A DNA stretch of 64,000 nt from Oikopleura dioica (taxonomy: Eukaryota > Chordata > Appendicularia > Copelata > Oikopleuridae). The position numbers were made by a program, and so were the translations under genes. Shown piece by piece: positions 22,372-32,321 of this stretch. The stretch's first letter is position 1, and each line of letters starts with the position of its first letter. The notes beneath the pieces were generated by a model that was not told where the DNA came from, did no database searches, and saw nothing but the letters and a program-made list of their open reading frames with translations. The stretch is from the NCBI GenBank assembly GCA_907165135.1, contig OU015566.1:7362157-7426156 (forward strand). The letters are read 5' to 3'.

Positions 22372-22453
22372 GCGCACCAATTTTCAAAATCTGCGTGCGA
22401 GGCAAACACGCGCACGCGTGCGCACGGACGCACGCGTGTTTTGGAACTCTGCT
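22372..22453. mobile_element. Fragment of the CG-rich hAT family found at 26.1 kb
   Basis: The segment ending CGTGTTTTGGAACTCTG matches the reverse complement of the left end of the 26106-26639 element, including the CGCACGCGTGCGCACG alternation and the AATTTTCAAAATCTGCGTGCG block. Only one terminus is present, so it is a truncated copy. Confidence 0.7.
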
Positions 22454-22879
22454 CAGAAGTCGCCTACCTGTTATTTTCTAAATCCAGGTTACAGAATTCG
22501 ACGACCTGAGACTGGTAAACCCTGGGTTTACCTTTAAGGTTAGACATTTTGAGAACCTTGGTTTGTAAACCCAGGTGACCGCATACCACCGAATTTTCGG
22601 TCTTTCTCGATTGGTCTCCGTTTGCCCAGGTCGCTGTTTCCCCAAGTTGGGCAAACGGAGATCAGCTCAACTCAGTGATTTTTGAAAATGCTCAGCTCAG
22701 CTCTGTAGAGCTCTTTATCGATAAGCTTTCTCCTGGTTATTCTTTAACACTCTCGGTTAGGGTTAGGGTTTGGAAATCGGCGTATTTTGAGAATTACTGC
22801 ATGCATCTCCTGAGGTGCATGGCTAGAATGATGGATGCACCTCCTGGCGGGTAAGGATAAAATGTCGATTTGGGGGTAA

Positions 22880-23280
22880 GGTTAAAACACAGTAAAAACA
22901 GCTCAGCTCAGCTCTAATTAGGGTCCGCTCAGCTCAGGTCAGCTAAAATACCTTAAAAAAATCTGCCCAGCTCAGCTCAATGACCTCTGAAAAAGGCCAG
23001 CTCATCTCCGCTCAGCTCAGAGAACTTTATACTCGGGTCAGCTTAGCTCAGCTCAGCAAAAATATAGCAAAATTTGCAACTCTGCAGATAAGGGCCTTAT
23101 CTTTTTAAAAAGCAGTAGCTGAGCTTAGATAGCGGAGCTGAGAGGAAAGTTTAGCTAAGCGTAGCGGAGCTGGCGAAAATTTATTTGGCCGTAGCGGAGC
23201 TGGTCAGAATTTTCTTCACTGTAGCTGAACAAAAACCTTTTTTTCCGTAGCGGAGCCGTCAGCTCCGCTATCTCCGCTAC
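22880..23280. repeat. AGCTCAGCTC / GTAGCGGAGCT repeat
   Basis: Short AGCTC units recur densely from about 22650, strongest at 22880-23060. They are followed by GTAGCGGAGCTG units at about 23110-23280. All lie within the hAT-like element. Confidence 0.6.
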
Positions 23281-23755
23281 GCAAATTTCCAACTGTGGCC
23301 CTACATGTCCCAGTGTGTAGCTCAGTCTATGACGGTAATTTTGAGCGCAAGAATTCCTTGTCCCGGAAGGTCTAGGAGGTGGTACAAAGTTCGGGAAGTC
23401 GACCAAAAATTGGTACTTTTGAAGAAAATTTTCCTTTTTTCTATCATTTATGAGTCTAACTTCACTTTTTATACCTCTTCAACGCATTGTGTCCTCCAGT
23501 GTCCTCCAAGGCTAAGCAATTTGAAATTGATTTGAAAAATGAAAATAGATTGAAAAATCTGTCAAGATTTGAAAACCTTTCGCAAAATGCAAAATGAAAC
23601 AGTTGAAAATTTCAAAAAAGGCTCGGCGTCATTATCATTTGAAATGAATTTGCAATTGCGAAAATGAGTTGAAAAAAGGATTATCTTTTGAAATTTCAAA
23701 TCAAAAACGGTTGAAATAATGATTTGATATCAAAATATCCACCCCTGTTCTCGAC

Positions 23756-24123
23756 CATCTTTTTTTTTCTCCTGACGATAAGTTAGAGAAAGTACTGTTA
23801 TTCATCTTTCTGACGGGAGTTTTATGGAAATCTTTGATTTTTCAGAAGAATTGTTCTTTTCTCTCGATGACTCATGAAAGCCATTAAATTCTGCTGAGTG
23901 TCTCCTTTATTATTTTCTCTGGAAAGTTTCATAATTTTTCACGTCTTTTCTATTTACGAATTTTTCGAAAAAGGGCATTTTCGGCGCCAGTTTAATTTTT
24001 CGCCTCTGGTCTCATTGGCCGCGCCACTCCTCTTTTTTCATTTCAAAAAAGAGCAATTTTTGAAAAACGCGACTTTTACTGTATTCACTGGAGAGGAAAC
24101 TGGAGGATTCTTTTGCTTTAGAA
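23756..24123. other. Intergenic 5' region of CHORDC1, no other feature seen
   Basis: T-rich sequence leading to a TTTGCTTTAG acceptor one nucleotide before the CHORDC1 ATG. Confidence 0.5.
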
Positions 24124-25895
24124 TGGGTGTGAAAACTTGCTACAACAAGGCTTGCTCCAACCAAGGGAAATTTAACGAAGAAGAAAATGGACCTGAAGCT
24201 TGTAGATTTCACGCGGGAGGGCCTGTTTTTCACGATGCTTACAAGGTGCTTTTATTTCTTTATATAGAAAATGATACTATATATTTCTTTTTATATAAAG
24301 GCTCGATTGTCAAGGCGATTATATGGCGTGCTTTCTTTGCTCTTTCGAATCGAGTTAAAATCGATTGGAAACACAAAAAACTGACAAAATTGTGATTTTC
24401 TTTGAACAATTTTGAAGGGCTGGAGCTGTTGTAAGAAACGCGTGACGGATTTTGGCGAGTTCTTGGCGATTCCAGGCTGTACCGCTGGCCCCCATAATCC
24501 CGAAAAGAGCGAGGCGGCACCTGTAAAGCCAGACGTAAAAAACACCGGCGCCAAAGAAAAACCCGCTTTTTCGAAAGGTTTTCACAGTAATTTTATGATC
24601 ATTTTTGACAATGAGCTTCAGAAAGAGACCCGAAAAACTATGGAAAAGAAACGTATGTTTCCGCGCCGCCAAGTCGAGAAAAATTGGCAGCTCAAGAAGA
24701 AACGAATGATTCAGAAGAGGTTGAGCAGAAATGCTCCCTGAAGGCGAAGATTTTGAGCTCGCTGAAGACGGAGCTGGCGAAAATGGAATTGGCGGAGAAG
24801 AATAGGGCCGATTTGACGAAAACTGTTCAAGGTAAAGTGGCAAAAATCGAAAAGCCGCTTGCGGCTTCGAGAAACGAAACATGGAGCCGCAAGCGGCTTC
24901 TTCATTTGAAGAATTTTCTTTTCCAATAAACATTATTTAGTCGGCTGGCCTTGTAGCCGCTCAGGCTGTTCCGAAACTTACAAAGGCGAAGCTAGCAACG
25001 CCAACTGCTGTCATTACCATCCTGGCGTGCCGATCTTCCACGAAGGCATGAAATTCTGGTCCTGTTGTGAGCGAAAAACATCCGACTTTACCGCCTTCCT
25101 CAATCAAGCCGGATGCGAGAAAACAGACAAGTAAATACGAATAATTACGAATAGTTTCGTGAATAATGGGTTGGCTCAATTTCCTCTTTGCTTCGTGGGT
25201 TGAGCAAATACATATTTTTAGTCACGATTGGGTGCACCCGGACGAAGCAGCGCTCAAATCGAAGGAAAACGCGAGATATGATTACCACCAAACACCGACT
25301 AATATCACCCTCAATGTTTACTGCAAAGGTTTGATAATGAAACGATGTTGATTTTAAGAGGATTGATCATTTTTAGGAGTTATTCCGAAAGAAACTACAG
25401 TTCATGTGTCAAACAAACGAATCGACATTGATGTAAGGATTCCTACGGAAAGAGTTAATTATTCAATGAATTTTAGTTTTGCTTTGGAATCAGAAAGACA
25501 AAAATGTCCGTGGCGGTTTCCGAACTTTGGGGAAAAGTAGTAGCAACGAGCTCGAAACTCAACATTGGCAGCACGAAGCTGGAGCTAATTATGAAGAAGA
25601 AAACGAGTGGAACATGGAAGAAGTTGCACGCCGAGGAGATAGGCGCCACCGTGTTTTTCGGAATGAGAGATAAGAAGCCGGACATTTGGGTTAGCCCCTT
25701 TTTGTTCGAGAAAGACTTTCAATTATTTTTCAGCCAGAAAATGTCGTCGATGATAACGGAGAATCAGCCCCTGCCAAAGCCGACCTGAAAGCAGCTCTTC
25801 CAAAAGTAGAAACAAAAGCGTCCCCACATGTTATTTCAAAGCCCATCGAAGAAGACTTGGACGTTGACGATTTGATCGAAAGTGAATGGAGCTAG
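24124..25895 (+). CDS. CHORDC1: CHORDC1 (CHP-1/morgana), HSP90 co-chaperone with two CHORD and one CS domain
   Basis: Start at 24124 ([17 protein letters not shown]), 1 nt after a TTTAG acceptor. The first CHORD domain (CYNKACSN...[15 protein letters not shown], then [20 protein letters not shown]) is split by an intron at 24247. A linker ([12 protein letters not shown], then helical [15 protein letters not shown]) follows. The second CHORD domain is in the exon at about 24936-25131 ([56 protein letters not shown]). After that comes a CS (p23-like) domain: [50 protein letters not shown]. An acidic tail ends DLIESEWS. Zinc ligands of both CHORDs are intact. Known role: HSP90/SGT1-type co-chaperone and ROCK regulator. 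The intron at about 24834-24935 holds a GAAGCCGC palindrome pair. Confidence 0.95.
24849..24903. repeat. AAGCCGCTTGCGGCTTC palindrome pair
   Basis: Two palindromes of the same family face each other within 55 bp inside a CHORDC1 intron. The same short palindrome occurs in Dachshund introns near 45626-45674 and 47424-47506, so it is a dispersed miniature repeat. Confidence 0.65.
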
Positions 25896-26025
25896 AATTT
25901 TTCACTCTTTAGTCAATTTTTTGAATTAACTTATAACCAAAATATCTTCAACTATCATTTTTTTCCTGAGAATTTTACTTGTAGCTTCTACAAATTAAAA
26001 TTTGTTTCAATTAATGTCTTTTAGA

Positions 26026-28084
26026 ATGTCTTATTACGACCACCCAAAGCATCAAATTTTTGTCGGGAATTTACCAGATGAAGCATCAATGGAAGATGTG
26101 GAGGACAGAGTTCCAAAACACGCGTGCGTCCGTGCGCACGCGTGCGCGTGTTTGCGTGCGTGCGCACGCGCACGCACTCGCACGCAGATTTTGAAAATCG
26201 GTGCGCACGCGCACGCACGCGCACGCGCACGCACGCGCACGCGAAGATTGAGATTTCGCACGCGTGCGTGATCGTGCGCGTGCTCGTAATCCTAGAAAAT
26301 TTGGCGTTTTAAGGTCATTTATGCCGAAAATATTTCTAGAATCAATTTAAATGCATAAAATTCTCGGTTTTCCTATGTTTCAAAACAATTTTGACTTGGT
26401 TTTAGCAATAATTGTTCTAGAATTGTCGATTGAAAAAAATTAGAGATGCAAAAAAGTGCTAAAAATTTGGCAATTTTATCCCTTTTTGCGCACGCGCACG
26501 ATCACGCACGCGTGCGCACGCGTGTGCACGCGTGTTCGAAAGTCGTCTCCGCACGCGCACGCACGCGCACGCGAAATTCTTAATTTCTTCGCACGCGCAC
26601 GCACGCGCACGCGAGAATTTTGCGTTTTTTGGAACTCTGGTGGAGGATCTTTTCAAGCCGTTCGGAAATGTCAAGAGCATCAACCTCAAGCCCGGCTTTG
26701 GTACTTTTGCTCATCAAAAATGTTGTTTTGACAATTTCAGGTTTTGTGACGTTTGATGAAGAGGAAGATGCAGAAAGAGCACTTGATTCGCTAGAAAGAA
26801 ACGCAAAATTGTGCGGCTATCGCGTTGATATAAAGCCTGCAAGAGGTAAGACGGTTTATTTGTATTTGCATCAATTAAAAAGCCCTTGCTTTTATATTTT
26901 TATACAATGATTATAAAAGAAACTTTAAGAAGATACTAAAGATGTAGAGAGAAACTTCGAGAGAAATATCTCTCCCCAAAGAAGGGATACTCCTCAAAAA
27001 AGGGAAACTCCCCAAAGAAGGGGCACTTCCCCAAGAAGGGACACTCCTCAAAGACGGAACTCTCCCCCGGTTAGACGGAATACTCCCCAAAGATGGACTT
27101 CCCCCGATAGAAGGAACATTCTTGATAGGCTACAAAACTCTCCAAATAGAAGGAATACCCCTGATAGACGGAATTCTCCTCGTTTTCCTCGAAGGGTTTC
27201 TCCAAATAGCAGGGGCTCGCCAGATAGACGGGTTTTCCTCCCGAATAGGCGTGGCTCATTCCCGAATAAGAGGGGGCTTCCTGATAGAAGGACTGTTCCT
27301 GATAGACGGGGAAATAATCCAGAAAAACGGGATTCCGTTGTTCCAAGAGTTCCATCTGGTAAGGCTGTTGGTTTCAAAATCTTATATAATCTTGGTGAAT
27401 TTTATTAAATGGTGATCTGGAGAAAACTTTCTAGTCAAGAAAACAACATCTTCAATAACATTATTTTAGTCAGAGGTGACCGAGGCAGATCTGGTGGTCC
27501 AGTAATCAGAGATATGCGAAGAAGAGTAAGTTTTCATAAATTTCTTACTTTTGAAAATTCGTCTTTTTAGCGAAGCCGAAGCAGAAGCCGCACAAGAAGT
27601 CGAAGCCGAAGTCGCGGTCGAACTCGGGGCTACAACAGAGGTCACAGCAGGGGACACAGCCGAGGCAGAAGCCGCAGCCGTGGACGAAGCCGTAGTAGAA
27701 CTCGAAGTCCTGTGTATCGACGAACGCCAAAGATTCTGACAGATTACTGCTTGAAAGTTACGAATTTGACGACACGCGCGAGCTGGCAAGACTTGAAGGA
27801 TTTTATCAGAAAAGAAACTGATGTCGAAACGGCTTTTTGTGAAGCGCATCGAGTGAAAGTCAGAGAGGGACTAGGTAAATAGCCTTTTTGTAACTTCCTC
27901 AGTTTCAATCATTTTTACAGTTGCTTTACGAACAAAGAACGATATGAAGCTCGTCTTGAAATACTGCGATAACCAGCTTATAAATGGAAAAGAAGTTTTC
28001 TTCCACGAAATGATAGTTGATCATCGATCCATCAGTCGCTCGCCGGTCAGAAATCGTCGAAGGAATGCGTTTCAGAGTTTATAA
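26026..28084 (+). CDS. SR-family splicing factor with two RRMs (SRSF4/5/6-like), RRM1 interrupted by a hAT element
   Basis: Start at 26026 (MSYYDHPKHQIFVGNLPDEA), 1 nt after TTTTAG. RRM1 has RNP2 (IFVGNL) and, in the exon after a short intron, RNP1-like GFVTFDEEEDAERAL. A 534-bp element (26106-26639) splits the RRM1 helix 1 coding sequence between SMEDVED and LFKPFGNVK. The linker exon (about 26935-27360) encodes many (S/T)P(Q/D/N)RR units such as TPQRRGTSPRR and NTPDRRNSPR instead of plain RS repeats. A short exon and a classic RS block (RSRSRSRTRSRSRSRG) follow. The second, pseudo-RRM-type domain has SWQDLKDFIRKETDVETAFC, where canonical SR proteins have the SWQDLKD signature. Stop at 28084. 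Known role: exon definition and alternative splicing. The gene is intact only if the element is spliced out or absent from some alleles. Confidence 0.88.
26106..26639. mobile_element. CG-rich hAT-type MITE inserted in a coding exon (8-bp duplication GTGGAGGA)
   Basis: Ends CAGAGTTCCAAAA and TTTTTTGGAACTCTG are inverted. An exact GTGGAGGA duplication flanks it at 26098-26105 and 26640-26647. Much of both halves is alternating GCACGCGCACGC. The centre (about 26281-26480) is A/T-rich. CAGAG ends with an 8-bp duplication indicate hAT. Fragments of the same family lie at 22372-22453 and 62500-62553. It is located in the first RRM exon of the SR gene. Arg/Ala/His-rich open frames in it are compositional. 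Confidence 0.92.
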
Positions 28085-28679
28085 TTCGCTCGGTTATTCT
28101 ACTCCATATTATGAAACGTTCAAAGAAGTTAACCTATTCCGTTCGACATTCTCTCTTCTCATCCATCTTCAATTATCCACTTGCCAGTATACATTCTTCT
28201 TAGTTAGTAGATTCAAAAGTAACCTGACGATGCTCACAATCGACAACACCGAAGCCGCCAAGATATCGCCTAATCTCAGCTTGACTGCTTTACTGCTTCC
28301 TCCTTCCTCTGCTAGAAACCTACGGAAAACCTTGCTGATCAAGGGCTTCATTGATAATTCTGCTTTACCGGGACCTGCCTAAACGGATTGCCCCTTCATT
28401 GATTTGACGATAGGATTCACCATCCATCGGGCGCGGGACCAGGAGTTTTCTTTATGCTTATTTGCCCTAGGCTCTTCTGCATCTTTGCTTTTCTACTACT
28501 AGAAACTTGACAATCAGGTGAAAACATCTCCAGTCCAATTTATCCTCAGTTCTCCAGAGTGCGGTGTTATTTTTCCGTTCCCGATACTATTAATTAAAAC
28601 AAAATGTTTCGTTTTTCTGTGATTCAAATCAAAATCATCAATGTTGATTTCACTGTTCTAGGATTGAAAACCTGTGAAA
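28085..28679. other. Intergenic between the two SR genes, no feature seen
   Basis: No coding potential. A TTCTAG acceptor at about 28662 precedes the next ATG by 18 nt, consistent with a trans-splice site. Confidence 0.5.
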
Positions 28680-29735
28680 ATGGACCGTGAGGAGGCTCAG
28701 ATCTACATTGGCTATTTGCCTAATCATGCACGAATGAGCGATGTTGAAGAGTTCTTCAAGGGCTTTGGACACATCAAATCGATCAATCTCAAACCTGGGT
28801 ATGGTTTTGTCGTGTTTGAAGATAGAAGGGACGCTGAAGAAGCTGTCAGGGTATGAATATTTAGTTCTAGTCCTTGTTGATTTCACTGATTCAAGGATCT
28901 TGATGGAAGACGAATGTGTGGAGAAAAAGTTGACGTAGAGATGGCTAAGGGGCCGGGGAATAAGGCGAAGAAAGACTCTTACCGCGGCGGAGATCGTCCT
29001 ATCGTTAGGGATACCCGTCGAATGCGAGGAAGATCTCGCTCTAGAGACCGATTCGTAAGCATCTCCCTCTAAAAATTCTGAAAATCTAACGACTCTATCA
29101 CTAGTCAACGCGAAAGAAGGAGCCGTACAGGGACGATCCTTGCATTGAAATTACAAATCTTTCGACACGTTGCAGGTTTTCTTTCTTTTACGACTCCGCG
29201 GTTTTTCTAATCTGGATTTAAGCTGGCAGGATTTGAAGGATTTCATTCGCGACAATGCGAGGGTAGAGCCGGATTTTTGCGACGCGCACAAGTTCGAAGA
29301 TCGACTAGCTACTGGTAAAACAATTTGTCATGTTTTATGATGTTGATCGTGCTGATTAAGTTTCGTTCCGGAGCAGCAGCGACATGAAGAAGGTGGTCTC
29401 GAGGATGGATGGTTTTGAAATTCATGGCAGGAAAATCAACGTCAGGGTAATGAAAGCCTTGAAGTAACAAGCGCTTTATTTTCTCCTATTAGGTCAAGTG
29501 GGATCCTGAATCTGGAAAAAGAAGTGTTTCGAGAAGCCGATCTAGATCAAGAAGCCGATCGAGATCACGTTCAAGAGGACGACGATCGCGAAGCCGCGGA
29601 CGAGACGATATTCCACGACGCTCTCCTCCCCGTCGATCTCCTTCTCGATCCCCAGCGCGTTCTCCAAAGAAAGAACAAAATGGCGATGACGAGAAAGCGC
29701 GCTCGAGATCTCGATCCAGATCTAAATCCAAATAA
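28680..29735 (+). CDS. SR-family splicing factor with two RRMs (SRSF4/5/6-like), compact paralogue
   Basis: Start at 28680 (MDREEAQIYIGYLPNHARMS). RRM1 has IYIGYL (RNP2) and YGFVVFEDRRDAEEAV (RNP1). A short basic linker (DTRRMRGRSRSRDRF) leads to RRM2 with SWQDLKDFIRDNARVEPDFC, then DMKKVVSRMDGFEIHGRKIN. A C-terminal RS tail (VSRSRSRSRSRSRSRSRGRR...RSRSRSRSKSK) ends at 29735. Introns are about 45-60 nt, all GT-AG. Its RRM1 helix reads MSDVEEFFKGFGHIKSINLK, closely parallel to SMEDVED/LFKPFGNVKSINLK in the upstream gene. The two are therefore tandem paralogues, and this copy shows what the transposon-split exon should encode. It lacks the SPxRR-rich linker of the upstream gene. Confidence 0.93.
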
Positions 29736-29930
29736 AGTTTTACTAACAAATGTAAGCACTGAAAATCGTTCGAGAGAGAGACTAACCAACATTTTAAGGA
29801 AAGAAGCAATACGATCTTTGATGAAAACACTGCGTTCTCAACTATTTTCCTGTCACAACTTCTGATCTGACCTACTTGTTGTTGATTAAATCATGGCGAA
29901 AGCAGAAGAATTGATAGTTTTGTGGCTTTT

Positions 29931-30958
29931 TTATTTGTTAACAGATTCATGAATGACACCAAACTCGTTATTCTCCCTTTTGATATGTGATTGTGATCCG
30001 AAAACTCTATTTCTGTATGATTGACTTGAGCGGGGAAAGCGGATAACAGCGTAGAAAAAGTCGCCAACAAGTAGAACGATTGAAAATACTTGAATCGAGA
30101 CAATGTAGCGCATGAAAAGCGTCTTTTGATTGCTTTTGTCGAGAAAGCAGCGGACGTTTGGGTCCTGAACTGGCATTAAAAAGTGACGGGGGGATTTATG
30201 ATTGTACCGTGCAAGAGTTACGATTCAGGTCAGCGCCGATCGTACAAGTGTAGTCTCGAGGAATCATCCATGATTCCCAAAAATGCTCTTTCTTATTTTG
30301 CCAAACGTTGAGGCTGTAGACCGCGTAGAGCGATCCAAATTCCATGCCAATAAGAACTATGCATAGACACATGTACAGTCGCCCCATATTCGGGTGCCAC
30401 GTGACTTGTTTCTTATTTTCCTCTTCTACGTCTTTCATTATGTGATATCTGTTTTCTTAAATGATGATTATTTCTTGAATCGGTAAAGAAATTACCAAGT
30501 TGTGAATATTTAACGATTTTGCGAAGATTTCTTGTATATTCGGCAGAGTTTTCGGGGAGATTCTCTGATTCCTTGCTTAGGGTGTGATATTTCGAGTTGT
30601 AGAATGAAGCAACAAAGTAAAAGAGTGCCATCGGGAGGGAGAAAAATAAAACTTGAAAGTGCCACAGCCTCGTGTGGTCCATGAAGATAAATCTGTTGTA
30701 GCACTGCTGAGTACAGGCCTTGACATCGGTGAGGCAGTTGAATCCTTCATCACCTTCGTCGCTAATGTTGCTTTTGAAAATATTCTCTCCGATGATTTCA
30801 ACGGCAAGGAAACGGAACACAAACAGTGTTACGAGCCTAATAATCGTCAAATTAGAATAGTTCTTGTTGACTTCTTCTTACCAAAAATCTCTAAAGGGCG
30901 TATTGTAGACAGAAAAGCTTTCTATGATAAACTTTTCGAAAAACTCTGTTAAATTCAT
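29931..30958 (-). CDS. Connexin (gap-junction channel subunit)
   Basis: Four exons; start at 30958 (MNLTEFFEKFIIESFSVYN). A short intron leads to WLVTLFVFRFLAVEIIGENI, the connexin M1. The first extracellular loop has C-x6-C-x3-C (CLTDVKACTQQC) followed by FMDHTRLWHFQVLFFSLP, matching the ISH.R.W..Q consensus. M2, a cytoplasmic loop, and M3 (RLYMCLCIVLIGMEF) follow. The second extracellular loop has DYTCTIGADLNRNSCT joined to DPNVRCFLDKSNQKT; the last part matches the CF.SRP.EK consensus. M4 (YIVSIQVFSIVLLVGDFF) and a short tail follow. Connexins are chordate proteins, which supports a tunicate origin. The loop-2 Cys spacing as read here (C-x10-C-x6-C) is wider than the usual C-x4/5-C-x5-C. 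Confidence 0.9.
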
Positions 30959-31513
30959 TGTCGTTAAATTAAATTTGTCGCCAAGTCTCGGACTGATGCC
31001 AATGTGATCCTGGTTCTTTACTACCGAAGCGTATTTAATACTACGATTCTTTTTACTTTCTCGTAACAACTAAAGTAGCAGAGCGTATAATTCAAGTTTG
31101 GTCGTTTTTAAATGACTCGAGTAGGACATTTTTATGATGATTTTCATTGCTTCGAATAAGGACATAGTTTTTATTGTCAATAAAGCAGAGGCTGAATCAA
31201 AATTTATTCTATTTAATAAAGAATTTGAACTTTCATGTCTTTGTCTGAAGGAAAAGTGGTATTTCTCGAAGTGTGGAGGCATGCCAAAACAGTTTACCGA
31301 AGAAATTATGTGGGATTTTGTGCACGAGAGATTTTGATGAAATTGTCCAATTTACTATTTTTAGCTCAATAAAATGATTGCTTATTATTTTTCTTGAACA
31401 GGCAAATGGATGCTTTTGCCAGACCACTGTTTCATCAAATTTCTCCACCAGATTTGATTTGAATTGATAAAACTATTCGAGATGGCCTCACCTCAAGCAT
31501 TAAATTTATAAGA
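30959..31513. other. Intergenic, divergent promoters of connexin and the next plus gene
   Basis: No gene recognised. A 67-codon plus-strand frame (31134-31337) shows no family features and no splice context. Confidence 0.5.
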
Positions 31514-32058
31514 ATGAATCGATTGCAAGAACGAAAGCTTCGAACTGAGCCAGCGCAGTCAACCTTCCAGAAGCTTGAGAGTTCCCATTGCCTCCCAGCT
31601 GGAATCAAAATTCACGACCTCCTCTCCGGAAAATACAAGCCTAAGAGCGACAAAAAACTCATCCACTTCAAGGACGCATCTCGTGAGCAACGAGAGCCGT
31701 TTCACGCGAAAAATCTCCCGCAACGATGCCTCCAAAACTACCATTCCATGGCCCATCCAGCAGGAATGGTTCTCAATGAGTTCGCGCAGCTTCGAAATTT
31801 CACAATCAAGGTACATTTAATCTTCAGTTTCTCGTATAAAATCGAATTCCAGCATGAAGCTTTCAAGCCAAAAATCAGCAACTTTGGCCACCGAATCGTC
31901 ATCAAAGGCATGGTCTTCGCCGAGGCCGAAGGTAAACTCAGATTCAAATCTTATACCAACCCTTTTTTCAAGCATTGAACAAAGCAGATGCGAAGCGAAT
32001 CGCGTATGACATGACCGCCAAGATCATTTTTGGACCACCTCGCCCAGATGCCTACTAA
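31514..32058 (+). CDS. Unrecognised small basic protein (about 150 residues)
   Basis: Three exons: 31514-31808, about 31855-31932 and about 31978-32058. The product starts MNRLQERKLRTEPAQSTFQK and has SSHCLPAGIKIHDLLSGKYK and MAHPAGMVLNEFAQLRNFTI. Spliced exons add HEAFKPKISNFGHRIVIKG, then ALNKADAKRIAYDMTAKIIF and FGPPRPDAY. Introns are about 45 nt, GT-AG, and keep the frame, so this is a real gene. The style resembles short ciliary or axonemal proteins but I cannot name it. Confidence 0.65.
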
Positions 32059-32321
32059 ACAAACTCTCTAGTCGAGCGTCTCGACAAGTGCCTTATAGAT
32101 AGAATTGATAATTTTTTTCTGCACTCTTTTTCCAACTGCCTTTTATTCGCTTAATACTGCTAGAAAACCTAAATTGTTTAGGCTATTTTTGAAAGATCAT
32201 GTCTGAGACTCGGACAACGACCCAATTCACTGATTTCTAGAGCATAGAAAATCTATCTCAGTCAATAAGTCCAGCTTTCAATAAAAGAGAAATATTCAGA
32301 ATTTGAAAACCGTTTTCAAAA

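Larger units (their letters stand above)
20805..23747. mobile_element. Large hAT-like non-autonomous element (2943 bp) with nested repeats
   Basis: Perfect 25-bp terminal inverted repeats (CAGGGGTGGATATTTTGATA... and its reverse complement) are flanked by an exact 8-bp duplication TTCTCGAC at 20797-20804 and 23748-23755. CAGGG ends plus an 8-bp duplication is the hAT signature. Subterminal regions on both sides are rich in TTGAAATTTGAAAT-type motifs. The interior has no transposase; it holds GAGC/AGCTC repeats, a direct-repeat pair and a fragment of another hAT family. The element lies between the minus cluster and CHORDC1. Confidence 0.88.

Noticed and set aside
22748-22775. GGTTAGGGTTAGGGTTT, telomere-like
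   Set aside because: Only two to three units, inside a transposon and far from any window end; not an array.
26002-26271. Arg/Ala/His-rich open frames in both strands of the CG-rich block
   Set aside because: They arise from alternating GCACGC sequence within a delimited hAT element and have no start context or homology.
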